From JAIBJN01 sp963830885 (GTDB lineage: Bacteria; Actinomycetota; Thermoleophilia; Gaiellales; Gaiellaceae): a stretch of 64,000 nt of DNA. The DNA lies in NCBI GenBank assembly GCA_963830885.1, contig CAWHOA010000003.1, forward strand, positions 62,001 to 126,000. Direction: 5' to 3'. Shown here piece after piece: positions 12,203 through 20,268 of the stretch (positions within the stretch are counted from its first letter, which is position 1; each line of letters begins with the position of its first letter). The notes beneath the pieces were generated by a model that worked only from the letters and a program-made list of their open reading frames with translations, searched no databases and was not told the DNA's origin. Position numbers and translations under genes: made by a program.

Positions 12203-12829
12203 ATGGGCGACCACTTCGAGACCGACCGGCTGGAGGCGTTCAGCGACGGCGTGTTCGCGATCGCGATCACGCTGCTCGTTCTGGAGCTCTCGGTCCCGGC
12301 CGACGAGTTCGACGATCTCCTGGCCGGGATCCTCGAGCAGTGGCCTTCCTACCTCGCTTACCTCACGAGCTTCCTGACGATCGGCGGTGTCTGGCTCGTT
12401 CACCACGGCATCCTCAGGCGCATGCGGTACGCCGACGGGTGGTTCGTGCGCGTCAACCTGCTCCTCTTGCTCGTCGTCTCGTTCTTGCCGTTTCCCACGA
12501 AGCTGGTCGCGGAGGCGATCGTGAGCCGGAGCGCCGAGCGGGTCGCCGTTCTCTTCTACGGGTTGACGCTGCTCGTCATCTCCACGATCGTCGCCGCCAT
12601 GGGTCGGTACGTTGCCCGGCGAGACGATCTCCGCGCCGAGGACGCCAGCTCGAAGGACGTGCTCACGGTGGTCGCGCTCGCCGAGCCGAGCCTGGGCTTC
12701 TACGTGCTCCTGCTCGTGTTCGCGATCTTTGCACCACACCTCGCCGCCTTCGGGCTGCTCGCGGTCGCCGCGGTCTCGCTGGCGCTTCCACCCCGGATCG
12801 TGCGCCGTCGGCTCCGTCGCGTGGGCTGA
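12203..12829 (+). CDS. TMEM175-family (DUF1211) potassium channel-like membrane protein
   Basis: A 208-residue integral membrane protein. The N-terminal signature RLEAFSDGVFAIAITLLVLEL contains the FSD motif of TMEM175 channels, which lines the pore entry in characterised members. About six hydrophobic segments follow (LTSFLTIGGVWLVHHGIL, LLLLLVVSFLPF, VLFYGLTLLVIS, LGFYVLLLVFAIF, AAFGLLAVAAVSLAL), ending in a basic tail. Bacterial members are K+-permeable leak channels working as oligomers. It follows the transporter operon by 37 bases but has no functional link to it. Confidence 0.85.
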   Translation: MGDHFETDRLEAFSDGVFAIAITLLVLELSVPADEFDDLLAGILEQWPSYLAYLTSFLTIGGVWLVHHGILRRMRYADGWFVRVNLLLLLVVSFLPFPTKLVAEAIVSRSAERVAVLFYGLTLLVISTIVAAMGRYVARRDDLRAEDASSKDVLTVVALAEPSLGFYVLLLVFAIFAPHLAAFGLLAVAAVSLALPPRIVRRRLRRVG

Positions 12830-12897
12830 CCTGGGCGCGCGGCTTGCTCCCTCTTTTTGGGGTTTTGCCCACAGGAGGGGCTGCCGATCCCTCGTGC

Positions 12898-13233
12898 GTG
12901 GACGCCGCAGAGCGCAAGAACATCCTGAGCAGATATCTGGACCACTCCCGTCGTTTCGACGAGGTGGCCGCCAGGCGCAACGGCCGGGACGAGAGCGCCG
13001 AGGTCATCCCGCTCACCCCGCCGCTCCGCGAGCTCGAGCAGGAGCCGACCATGCGCGAGATCGAGGTTCTTCAACTGATCTCGGACGGCCTGGTCAACCG
13101 CGAGATCGGCCAGCGGCTCTTCCTCTCGGAGGAGACCGTCAAGTCGCACGTCCGCCACCTGCTGGCCAAGCTCCAGGCCCGCAGCCGGGCACACGCGGTC
13201 GCCATCGGCTTCCGCCGCGGCCTGATCTCCTAG
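12898..13233 (+). CDS. Small LuxR/GerE-type HTH transcriptional regulator
   Basis: About 111 residues: an uncharacterised N-terminal half (RKNILSRYLDHSRRFDEVAA) and a C-terminal GerE helix-turn-helix (MREIEVLQLISDGLVNREIG, then FLSEETVKSHVRHLLAKLQ). There is no receiver or ligand domain, so the input signal is unknown. GTG 12898 is the best in-frame start, although AGGAGG at 12873-12878 lies 19 bases upstream, longer than ideal. An in-frame TTG at 12865 is an alternative. It is one of three LuxR-type regulators within 5 kb. Confidence 0.7.
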   Translation: MDAAERKNILSRYLDHSRRFDEVAARRNGRDESAEVIPLTPPLRELEQEPTMREIEVLQLISDGLVNREIGQRLFLSEETVKSHVRHLLAKLQARSRAHAVAIGFRRGLIS

Positions 13234-13330
13234 AACCCGCTCCTGGTGCCCGTTCGAGGGCGCAATGGAAGACCGCCGCTTCGGAGTGAAGCAGCTAGGT
13301 CTTCCACAGCTTCCACAGCCCTGTTGACAA

Positions 13331-13348
13331 ATCCCTCATCAGAGGGAT
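13331..13348. terminator. Hairpin in the LuxR/small-ORF intergenic region
   Basis: ATCCCTC and GAGGGAT form a seven-base-pair stem around ATCA. It lies downstream of both the LuxR gene (plus strand) and the 28-residue ORF (minus strand). There is no T-tract, so termination is only possible. Just upstream, at 13302-13319, CTTCCACAG occurs twice in tandem. Confidence 0.35.
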
Positions 13349-13387
13349 GTCGCCGGGTGGGGAAAAACTAAGACTTCGGGAGGTTTG

Positions 13388-13474
13388 CTACCAGCCTCGA
13401 ACAGTGCCAGCGAGTGCGGCCAGGGACGCCAGCGATGCAAGAAGGCCCACGAGCTTGGTCTGCCAATGATGCAT
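13388..13474 (-). CDS. Predicted 28-residue hydrophobic peptide
   Basis: A very short frame beginning MHHWQTKLVGLLASLASL and ending in GW. A strong Shine-Dalgarno on the minus strand (GAGAGGA, complement of 13481-13487) sits six bases before the ATG. The peptide has a short basic N-terminus and one hydrophobic alanine/leucine stretch, as in single-pass membrane micro-proteins. It is divergent from the HD-GYP gene across a 24-base palindrome, so the two may be co-regulated. No function is assignable. The ribosome site and hydrophobic pattern are the only support. Confidence 0.45.
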   Translation of the reverse strand: MHHWQTKLVGLLASLASLAALAGTVRGW

Positions 13475-13513
13475 GACGACTCCTCTCTGGGATGGGGACG
13501 ACGGCACCGAGAT

Positions 13514-13537
13514 CTTATCCCCCATTTGGGTGATAAG
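13514..13537. promoter_or_regulatory. 24-base imperfect palindrome between divergent genes
   Basis: CTTATC and GATAAG at the ends, with CCC/GGG inside and an ATTT centre, give a ten-position stem with one mismatch. It sits between the start of the 28-residue ORF and the HD-GYP start (13546), with TAAG-type -10-like sequences on each strand. It could be an operator for both genes, but no regulator is identified. Confidence 0.5.
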
Positions 13538-13545
13538 CAAGAGTT

Positions 13546-14940
13546 TTGACTAGCTTTGCTCAGAATCCGGCCTCGATCGAAACCGACCAGGTGAAAACCT
13601 CGCTCATTCGCAGCGTGGAGCCGGTTGCGATCTACGCGGGTTGCTTGGCCGTTCTGACGACCGCGTTCGCGGTCGCCCTTGGATTCCTGGGAGCGCCCGT
13701 CGGTCCGCTTTGGGCGGTGTTGGTCCTTGGAGCGTTCTCGATGCTTGCCGAGCGTCAGCCGGTCAGGGTCAGCGCCAACCTGGAGATCACGGTGTCCGTG
13801 CTTCCGGTTGTGTTCGCTGCGGTTGAGTTCGGGCCCCTGACTGCGATGGCCGTCGGTGCCCTCGGTCTCGTCGTCACATTCGAATCGCCCTACGTTCGGT
13901 GGCTGATCTGGACCTGCGGACGGGCGCTTGCGGCCGGGCTCGCGGGTCTGGGCGCCATGGCCGTGTTCCATCAGCTTCCGTCCGGGCAGCTTTTCGGTGC
14001 GGTGCTTGTAGCCGTGGTAGTTCTTGAGGCCGTCGACGCGGCTCTCGCCGCATCGGTCGTCGCCATTCGCCGAAGTGGCGACTACGTTGGATTCCTTAGG
14101 TTGCTCAAGCCGATCCTTATGGGAGCGGTGCCGCTTTATGTGCCGGTGCTGCTTCTTCTCGTCTATGCGTACGAGCAGTTCTCAGGCTGGAGCCTGGTTC
14201 TCTTCCTGGCGCCGGCGATGGCTGCGCACCGGCTACACGCCCTCTACCGACAGCAGCAGGACACGACTGAGCAGCTGAGGGTTGCAAACGAGCGCCTGGA
14301 GCGTGCCAACCTTTCTTTTGCGACTGCCCTAGTCGCGACCCTCGACGCGCGGGATCAGTACACAGCCGGGCACTCGGCTGCGGTCGCCGTTTACGCCAGG
14401 GATATCGCCGCGAAGTTGGACCTGAGCGAGGAGCACCAGCAACTTGCGCACCTTTGCGGGCTGGTCCACGACGTCGGCAAGGTTGGCCTGCCCGCCGGCC
14501 TGCTCGAGAAGCCTGGCGCCCTTACCCTCGAGGAGAGGCGGCGCATGGAGGAGCATTCCGCCATCGGCGAGAGGATTCTTGGGAAGGTGGATGACTACGG
14601 CGAGATTGCTCGAATCGTTCGTCATCACCATGAGCGAATGGATGGAAACGGCTATCCGGATCGGCTTTGCGGCGATGAGATTCCAATCATCTCCCGGATC
14701 ATCGCGGTGGCTGACGCCTACAACGCAATGACCTCAGGTCGGCCGTATAGGGATGCTATGCCGAGTCGTGTAGCGCGGTTCCGGCTCGCGCAAGCGACGG
14801 GCACGCAGTTCGACACGACTGTGGTGGCAGCGTTCGAGGCGATCCTCGCCGGTGCAGGCGAAACGTACCTCTCCGGTGCGAGGTCTGACTTCACCGTCGA
14901 AGCACAGCGGCAACCAGTGGTTGTTGCCAGCGTCGCCTAG
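13546..14940 (+). CDS. Membrane-anchored HD-GYP domain protein (putative cyclic-di-GMP phosphodiesterase)
   Basis: 464 residues. The N-terminal half (about 25-240) has six or so hydrophobic segments (VEPVAIYAGCLAVLTTAFAV, GPLWAVLVLGAFS, LFGAVLVAVVVLEAV, VPLYVPVLLLLVYAY), then a short coiled linker. The C-terminal HD-GYP domain contains HSAAVAVYARDIA, the HD pair in CGLVHDVGKVGLP (about residue 308), HHHERMDGNGYP and ADAYNAMTSGRPYR. These enzymes linearise cyclic-di-GMP. The TTG start at 13546 is the longest option; GTG at 13591 is possible. GC is lower than in neighbours (about 53 percent in 14581-14640 by hand count). Its stop shares CTAG with the convergent LAL gene. Confidence 0.88.
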   Translation: MTSFAQNPASIETDQVKTSLIRSVEPVAIYAGCLAVLTTAFAVALGFLGAPVGPLWAVLVLGAFSMLAERQPVRVSANLEITVSVLPVVFAAVEFGPLTAMAVGALGLVVTFESPYVRWLIWTCGRALAAGLAGLGAMAVFHQLPSGQLFGAVLVAVVVLEAVDAALAASVVAIRRSGDYVGFLRLLKPILMGAVPLYVPVLLLLVYAYEQFSGWSLVLFLAPAMAAHRLHALYRQQQDTTEQLRVANERLERANLSFATALVATLDARDQYTAGHSAAVAVYARDIAAKLDLSEEHQQLAHLCGLVHDVGKVGLPAGLLEKPGALTLEERRRMEEHSAIGERILGKVDDYGEIARIVRHHHERMDGNGYPDRLCGDEIPIISRIIAVADAYNAMTSGRPYRDAMPSRVARFRLAQATGTQFDTTVVAAFEAILAGAGETYLSGARSDFTVEAQRQPVVVASVA

Positions 14941-17504
14941 GTCTTCCCGAGTTCCAAGAGCTCATGCGCGCGTAACGCAGCTTGGAGTCGAGTACGGACA
15001 CCGAGCTTGGCGAAGATGTTGCGCACGTGCACCTTAGCCGTGCTGGGAGTAATGAAGAGTCGCGACGCAATCTCGGCGTTGGTTAGCCCCTGGGACAGGA
15101 GCGTGAGTACCTCGAGTTCCCGCCTCGTGAGCCCACCAAGAGGCTCATCCGCTTGATCCATTCGCGTCTCGACGCCTTGGGAGCGAGCGAGCTCGAAGTC
15201 TCGACTCCTGACGAGTAGGCGCGCCAAGACCCCAGCGGCCTCTGGGTTCAACTTGGCGGCGCCGAGAAGGCGGGGATAGATCCGATACGCAAAGACAAGC
15301 CCGTCCAGGTACGCCGCCCGGTTGCAGCCGACGACAAGCTGCGCGGCTCGGATGTTGAACGCCTCGTGGTCACCGCTGACATCGTCGGTGATTGCGTCCG
15401 CAAATTCGGCGAAGTAGATCATCTCTATGTTGGAGCCGTTATCGCGAGCGCGTTCGGCCGTCGTCCGAGCAGCGCCTGCCTCGCCACTAGCGGCGAGGAG
15501 GATCGCATGGGCCGCAAGGTGGCTCCCTAGTGCTCTTGGAGGTGCCGCAATACCAACGAGATCTCGATGCGTTGCGAGCGCCGCCGAGAGATCTCCTCGG
15601 TATGCGTGGAGGCGAGCTTTCAGCGTCAGGCTCTCGACCTGATAGAAGGGGTCCTCCCGAGAGATGGCCGTACGATGGAAGGCCAAAAGGTTCTGACTGG
15701 CCTGGCCGAAGGATCGGAGTCCAAGCTCGGCCGCTGCCAAGTGAAGCAAGGATGCTCCCAGCCCGAGGTCAAACCGTAGCTCCCGGCACATCCGAACGGC
15801 TCTTTCGGCAAGACTTCGGCTAAGCACATACTCCGCCCCGAACCGAGCCACAACCGATGCGATAGCGAGGAAGCTTGTCGACGCTAGAGCATCCTTTGAG
15901 TACTCCAGTGAGTCCAGTAGTGCGGCAAAGCGGCTCCATTCTCCGGCGACGGAGGGCGTCTGTTCGGCTGTCCCGTAGCGGCCGACAGCAAGTCGAAGAC
16001 GGACATCCAGGTCATCCGCGTATCTCGACTCGAGCTCATCGAGATAGATCGGCATCTTCGTCGGGTCAATCTCAGTGATCGCGAGGAGCTGACCCCACAG
16101 GGAATCCTTGAGGTCCTCATCCTCGGAGGCCGCCCTCCCACCTTCCTCGAATGCGCGAAAAGCTTCCTCCTCCTGCGAAGTGAAGTGAAGAGCTCGCCCG
16201 GTGGCATTGCACGCCCACGCGTAGTCGGCGTGGTCGGATGTGAGGTGGCTGGCGGTGTCGCGCGCGACCGCGGCTGCTGCTGACATCTCGCCTTTGCGGA
16301 TGAGAAGCTCCGCGCGGGCGAGGGCGGCGCCGGGAACGGTGACGCCGGCGGCGCCGCACGCTGCGAGCCACTTCTCCAGCGTCTCGCCCTGACCGTGCGC
16401 CAGGAGGCTGCGGGCCGAGCAGCCGACGATCTCGGCGGCCTCGTCCGGGCGGTCTGCCTGGAGGGAGAGGTCGAACGCCTCCTCCCAGCGGGCGTGTGTC
16501 CGCGCGTCATCGACAACCCGGCGGCGGAGGGCGGCGAGGCGCTCGGGGTCGTCGGCTTCCAGGCGGCGTCGGAGGAAGTCCTGGATGAGCGGGTGGAAAA
16601 CCAGCTCGCCCGTGGGGATCTCGTGGAGCAAGCCCTCGTCGCGAAGCCGAAGGAGGTCCGGCTCGGGGTTGTCGAACCCGAGGACGTCCTCGGTCAGGCG
16701 GACGGTGATCGAGCTCGGCACGGCCGCCGCCAGCATGAGCCGCTGCACCGCCGCCGGTTCCGCTCGCAGGACCTCCTCGGCGAAGTAGCGGTAGAGGGAC
16801 ACGGAGGCCCATTTCTTGGGGAACGCGAGCTCGGCGGAGAGCGCCGCGAGGCCGATCACTGCGGGCCACCCGTCGGCCTGCCGGACGAGCGCGTGCACCA
16901 CCTCGGTCGAGCGGCCCTCGAGCACCCTGGTCGCCTCCTCCTCGGTCATCGCGAGCTGGTCGCGGCCGATCTCGTACGCCTCGTCGGAGACGAAGCGGCG
17001 GGCGGTCGCCCAGCCGGGCCGCCGCCTCGTTGTCACGAGGACGCGGATTGGCGCCAGGGTCAGGAGCCAGTCGAGGAACGTCTCCACAGGAGCCGACTCC
17101 GCCATGAGGTGGTAATCGTCGAGAACGATGATCCCGCCTGCCGGCCACGCCTCGAGATCCTCGGCGAGGAGCTCGGCGAGCGGTCTGGCGAGGCGCTCGG
17201 TGGCGTCGCCGACGCGGAGGCGCTGGCGCACGCGCTCGCCTGCCCCGGGAACGACGGGTCCGACCGCCTCGGCGAGCCCTGCCGAGAAGGCGCCGACATC
17301 GGCCGATGCAGGGGTGGCTCGGTACCAGGCGGCGTGCTCCCGGCCCTGGAGCCATTCACGCGCAAGCGTTGTCTTCCCGTAGCCCGCCGGCGCGGTGAGG
17401 ATGATCGCCTGCGCCGTCGCCTCGTCGAGGAGCGCGGTAAGTCGCGGCCGGCGAACGTGGCGTCGGAAGAGCGGCCGGTGGGCATTGTCCCGCGCGTCCC
17501 TCAC
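14937..17504 (-). CDS. LAL (MalT-like) ATP-dependent LuxR-family transcriptional regulator
   Basis: 855 residues. The N-terminal STAND/AAA-like ATPase has a P-loop (TAPAGYGKTT, residues 37-46) and Walker B-like IIVLDDYHL, followed by winged-helix and TPR-like helical repeats through the middle. The C-terminal GerE HTH is LTRRELEVLTLLSQGLTNAEI plus ITPSTAKVHVRNIFAKLG. The family switches between resting and active forms with ATP and an inducer. Start GTG 17504 is preceded by CCGGAGCC. The 5' half is about 78 percent GC (17161-17220) but the 3' half falls to about 58-63 percent, with a break near 16250, so the gene looks mosaic. It converges with the HD-GYP gene. Confidence 0.88.
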   Translation of the reverse strand: MRDARDNAHRPLFRRHVRRPRLTALLDEATAQAIILTAPAGYGKTTLAREWLQGREHAAWYRATPASADVGAFSAGLAEAVGPVVPGAGERVRQRLRVGDATERLARPLAELLAEDLEAWPAGGIIVLDDYHLMAESAPVETFLDWLLTLAPIRVLVTTRRRPGWATARRFVSDEAYEIGRDQLAMTEEEATRVLEGRSTEVVHALVRQADGWPAVIGLAALSAELAFPKKWASVSLYRYFAEEVLRAEPAAVQRLMLAAAVPSSITVRLTEDVLGFDNPEPDLLRLRDEGLLHEIPTGELVFHPLIQDFLRRRLEADDPERLAALRRRVVDDARTHARWEEAFDLSLQADRPDEAAEIVGCSARSLLAHGQGETLEKWLAACGAAGVTVPGAALARAELLIRKGEMSAAAAVARDTASHLTSDHADYAWACNATGRALHFTSQEEEAFRAFEEGGRAASEDEDLKDSLWGQLLAITEIDPTKMPIYLDELESRYADDLDVRLRLAVGRYGTAEQTPSVAGEWSRFAALLDSLEYSKDALASTSFLAIASVVARFGAEYVLSRSLAERAVRMCRELRFDLGLGASLLHLAAAELGLRSFGQASQNLLAFHRTAISREDPFYQVESLTLKARLHAYRGDLSAALATHRDLVGIAAPPRALGSHLAAHAILLAASGEAGAARTTAERARDNGSNIEMIYFAEFADAITDDVSGDHEAFNIRAAQLVVGCNRAAYLDGLVFAYRIYPRLLGAAKLNPEAAGVLARLLVRSRDFELARSQGVETRMDQADEPLGGLTRRELEVLTLLSQGLTNAEIASRLFITPSTAKVHVRNIFAKLGVRTRLQAALRAHELLELGKT

Positions 17505-17572
17505 TGCGGCTCCGGTGTCGAGGGAGGCAGCAGCCTACAGCGTGTGTCCGGGCGGAGCCAGAGCCCGTTAGG

Positions 17573-17616
17573 GACGAGCCCGCGTCCGCGACAGGGGCCG
17601 CGGACACGGGCTCGTC
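17573..17616 (-). terminator. Strong 18-bp hairpin between two regulator genes
   Basis: Arms 17573-17590 and 17599-17616 pair over 18 positions with one G-T type mismatch, closing an eight-base loop. It lies 14 bases past the stop of the small LuxR gene and upstream of the LAL gene, both on the minus strand. No T-run follows. It probably separates the two transcripts or modulates readthrough. Confidence 0.6.
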
Positions 17617-17630
17617 GTCCCCGAGAACGG

Positions 17631-17903
17631 TTAGGGCGGCGTGCGGGAATCGTCGCGCACGCCGAGAGCCGTCTCGAGGCTCTCGAGGGGGTCTTCCCCC
17701 GTCGCTTCGCGGAAGGCGGCGGGGATCTGCCGCCTCCGGCTCACGCCGAGCTTCGTCCGCAGGACGTCCGAATGTGCCTTCGCAGTGCGGGGCGACACGC
17801 CGAGTCGCTCGGCGATCTCCACGTTGGAGCACCCCGCTGCGATCAGCTGCACGACCTGCCGCTGCCGCTCCGTGAACCGCGTTCCGCCGTAGATGCTCAG
17901 CAT
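17631..17903 (-). CDS. Stand-alone GerE/LuxR HTH regulator
   Basis: 90 residues, essentially only a DNA-binding GerE domain: FTERQRQVVQLIAAGCSNVE, then AERLGVSPRTAKAHSDVLRTKLGV, with a short C-terminal tail. Without a receiver or sensor domain it may be regulated by abundance or act with another LuxR protein. ATG at 17903 follows GAGGA at about nine bases. The strong hairpin after it separates it from the LAL regulator. It sits upstream of, but not fused to, LAL and may be part of the same regulatory cluster. Confidence 0.75.
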   Translation of the reverse strand: MLSIYGGTRFTERQRQVVQLIAAGCSNVEIAERLGVSPRTAKAHSDVLRTKLGVSRRRQIPAAFREATGEDPLESLETALGVRDDSRTPP

Positions 17904-17964
17904 GACGGCGATCCTCGCAGCGGTCGCGCCCGCCGGCTATTGGCAGGCCGGCGGATCTTGCGAG

Positions 17965-18993
17965 CTACCCCCTTGGGCGTACGAAGGCGGCGGCATGGCC
18001 GCGAGCATTCACGGCCTCGGCCTCCTCCCGCCCGAGGGCGCCGATCCGGAGGAGCAGCGCGAGCTCGTCGCGGAGGTGCGTCTGCATCATCTCCGGGCCG
18101 TCGGTGGCGATCGTGAAGGGGACGCCGCGGTCGGCGAACGTCCGCACGGTCTCCTTCAGCTCCTCCTCGTCGGCGAGCGCGCCGGTGAGGAGGTTCGAGC
18201 TCGGGCAGATCTCGAGCACCGTCTCGGCCTCGCGCAGCGCGCGCATCGTCTCCTCGTCCTTTGCGGCGAGGATGCCGTGGCCGATCCGGTCCGGCCGGAG
18301 GTGCTCGACCACCTCGCCGATCTCCTCGACCCCGTGCCGGCCGCCCTCCTCGCCCACGTGGATGGTGACCCCGAGCCCGCCGGCCCGCGCCTCCTCGACC
18401 AGCGGGGCGAGATCGCGGTAGGGGTAGCGCCCGCCGTCGGGCCGCGGCCCGGCGATGTCCACGCCCACGACGCCGCGGTCGGAGTAGCGGATCGCCTTCT
18501 CGACGATGACCCCGTTCTGCTCGGCGGTGAAGGTGCGGTCCATCATGAGGATGAGGCCCGCCCGCACCTTCGGGTACTCGAGCCGCGCGCGGTCGAGGCC
18601 CCGGGAGGCGGCCATGATGATGTGGTCGAGGTCGCGCTCGCCGCCGCGGTTTCGCTTCATCGGGTTGAAGCGGAGCTCGAGCGTGATGATGTTCTGGGTC
18701 CGGTACGCGCCGCCGATGGCGCCGTGCACGGAGCGCTCGACGGCCAGCGGGCTCGACTGGATCAGCTCCGTCCACTTGTAGATGGCGTCGAGCTCGGGCA
18801 GTCCCTTCACGCCGCGCGGATCGACGGTGACGAGCTCGACGAAGTCCCAGTAGTCCTTGACCGGAAGCGCGATGCCCTGCTCGTGCGCGAGCGTCCACAT
18901 GACCGCCGGGTCGACGGAGCCGCCCAGGTGCGTGTGCAGCTCGGCGAGGCCCTCGCGGCGCAGCTCGTCGACGAGGGCGAGGCTCTCGGGCAT
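17965..18993 (-). CDS. Adenosine deaminase family protein
   Basis: 342 residues of the metal-dependent adenosine/AMP deaminase family. The metal-binding HTHLGGS starts at residue 20. IHVGEEGG (third His and catalytic Glu region), IGHGI, LEICPSSNLLTG and ATDGPEMMQT (final Asp ligand) follow in the proper order. It hydrolyses an adenosine-like purine to inosine and ammonia; closely related proteins deaminate modified purines or aminofutalosine, so the substrate is not fixed. ATG at 18993 lies two bases after the aminotransferase stop, so the two form an operon with the aminotransferase first. Confidence 0.88.
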   Translation of the reverse strand: MPESLALVDELRREGLAELHTHLGGSVDPAVMWTLAHEQGIALPVKDYWDFVELVTVDPRGVKGLPELDAIYKWTELIQSSPLAVERSVHGAIGGAYRTQNIITLELRFNPMKRNRGGERDLDHIIMAASRGLDRARLEYPKVRAGLILMMDRTFTAEQNGVIVEKAIRYSDRGVVGVDIAGPRPDGGRYPYRDLAPLVEEARAGGLGVTIHVGEEGGRHGVEEIGEVVEHLRPDRIGHGILAAKDEETMRALREAETVLEICPSSNLLTGALADEEELKETVRTFADRGVPFTIATDGPEMMQTHLRDELALLLRIGALGREEAEAVNARGHAAAFVRPRG

Positions 18994-18995
18994 GC

Positions 18996-20195
18996 CTAGC
19001 CCCGCTCCGCGAGGGCGGCCGCGAGCGTCCCGCGGGCCAGCCGGTCGGGGAAGGTCTCGATCCGCTCCACGGGCTCGGCGCTGAAGACGAAGCGGACGTG
19101 GCGGTCGGCGACCGGGCCGCCCCAGCCCGTCATCGCGGTCGCGGCGATCGCGCTTTCCTCGAGGAGGAGACGCGAGGCGCTCGGCGCGTCGAGCCCGAGC
19201 TCGGCGACGTCGAGGAGGAGCGACCAGCCTCCCCCGGCGCTGACCACCGGCCACCCCGCGAGCGCCGTCACCAGGGCGTCGCGCCGGCGCTCGAGCTCGG
19301 CGACGCAGTCGGCCACGTGGTCCTGCTGGCCGCGCAGCACCGCGGCCGCGGCGGCGCGCGCGATCCCGACCGGCGTCGTCGTGTTGTAGACGTGCGCCCA
19401 GCCGGCGTCCTCCACGGTCTCCGCCGGGCCGGCGACCCAACCGACGCGCCAGCCGATCATCCGGTGCTCCTTGGAGAGGGAGCCGACGACGACCGTGCGC
19501 TCGGCCATGCCTTCGAAGTGGAGCGGGTGCACCAGCGGCCGGCCGTCGTACAGGATCCGCTCCATGGCGGCGTCGTAGACGAGGAAGAGGTCGCGCTCGC
19601 GACAGAGGTCGCAGACGAGCCGCCAGTCGTCCTCGTCGAGCGTCCCGCCGGAGGGCATCGACGGGCTCATCAGCAGCATGCTCGTCGTCCGCTCCCCGAC
19701 GGCCGCGACGAGAGCGTCGCGGTCCAGCCGCCACTCGCCTCCGTCGGCCCGGAACGGCACCGCCTTCGGGATCCCGCCCACGAGGTGGACGCGGTTGACG
19801 AGGCCGGCGTAGGTCGGGTCGGTGACGATCACCTCGTCGCCGGGGTCGACGGTGACGAGGAGCGTGTCGAGGATCCCCTCGAGGCCGCCGCAGGTGATGA
19901 CGATCTCGCGCTCGGGGTCGTACGGATGGCCGGTACGGGCGGCGAGGAAGGCCGCGATCGCCTCGCGGAGCTGCACGTCACCGGTGAAGGGCAGCCAGCT
20001 GTTCGCCTCGGCGGTCTCCAGGCTGCGCGCGGTGACGCCGATCGCCTCGGGCGGGAGGGGGAGGTCGGTGTCGAGGTTCTCCATGCGAAGGACGGGCCAG
20101 CGACTGCTCGCCCGCGAGGGCTGGCCGACCGCCGCGGCCACCCGATCGATCCCGAAGCCCCGGATCGGGTCGAGCCGCTTCGCCCTCCTGATCAC
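18996..20195 (-). CDS. PLP-dependent class I/II aminotransferase
   Basis: 399 residues with the fold-type I aminotransferase pattern: TCGGLEGILDTLL near the cofactor phosphate site, TDPTYAGLVNRV, YDAAMERILYDG and GSLSKEHRMIGWRVGWV, where the lysine of SLSK would form the Schiff base. A C-terminal Arg (VRFVFSAE) suits the carboxylate contact. The amino donor is unknown. GTG at 20195 sits 73 bases from the divergent glycosyltransferase. It is co-transcribed with the adenosine-deaminase-like gene, suggesting a small nucleoside or amine salvage route (inference). Confidence 0.85.
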   Translation of the reverse strand: MIRRAKRLDPIRGFGIDRVAAAVGQPSRASSRWPVLRMENLDTDLPLPPEAIGVTARSLETAEANSWLPFTGDVQLREAIAAFLAARTGHPYDPEREIVITCGGLEGILDTLLVTVDPGDEVIVTDPTYAGLVNRVHLVGGIPKAVPFRADGGEWRLDRDALVAAVGERTTSMLLMSPSMPSGGTLDEDDWRLVCDLCRERDLFLVYDAAMERILYDGRPLVHPLHFEGMAERTVVVGSLSKEHRMIGWRVGWVAGPAETVEDAGWAHVYNTTTPVGIARAAAAAVLRGQQDHVADCVAELERRRDALVTALAGWPVVSAGGGWSLLLDVAELGLDAPSASRLLLEESAIAATAMTGWGGPVADRHVRFVFSAEPVERIETFPDRLARGTLAAALAERG

Positions 20196-20268
20196 CCCGC
20201 GAGTCTAGACGCCCGACCTGGCCTGGACGGCAGGGCGTCTGATCCTGGCGGACGGGTAGGGTTGCGGC

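Noticed and set aside
16395..18116. A 573-codon plus-strand frame opposite the LAL gene
   Set aside because: It spans only the high-GC half of the LAL gene, has no motif, and is explained by codon bias on the opposite strand.
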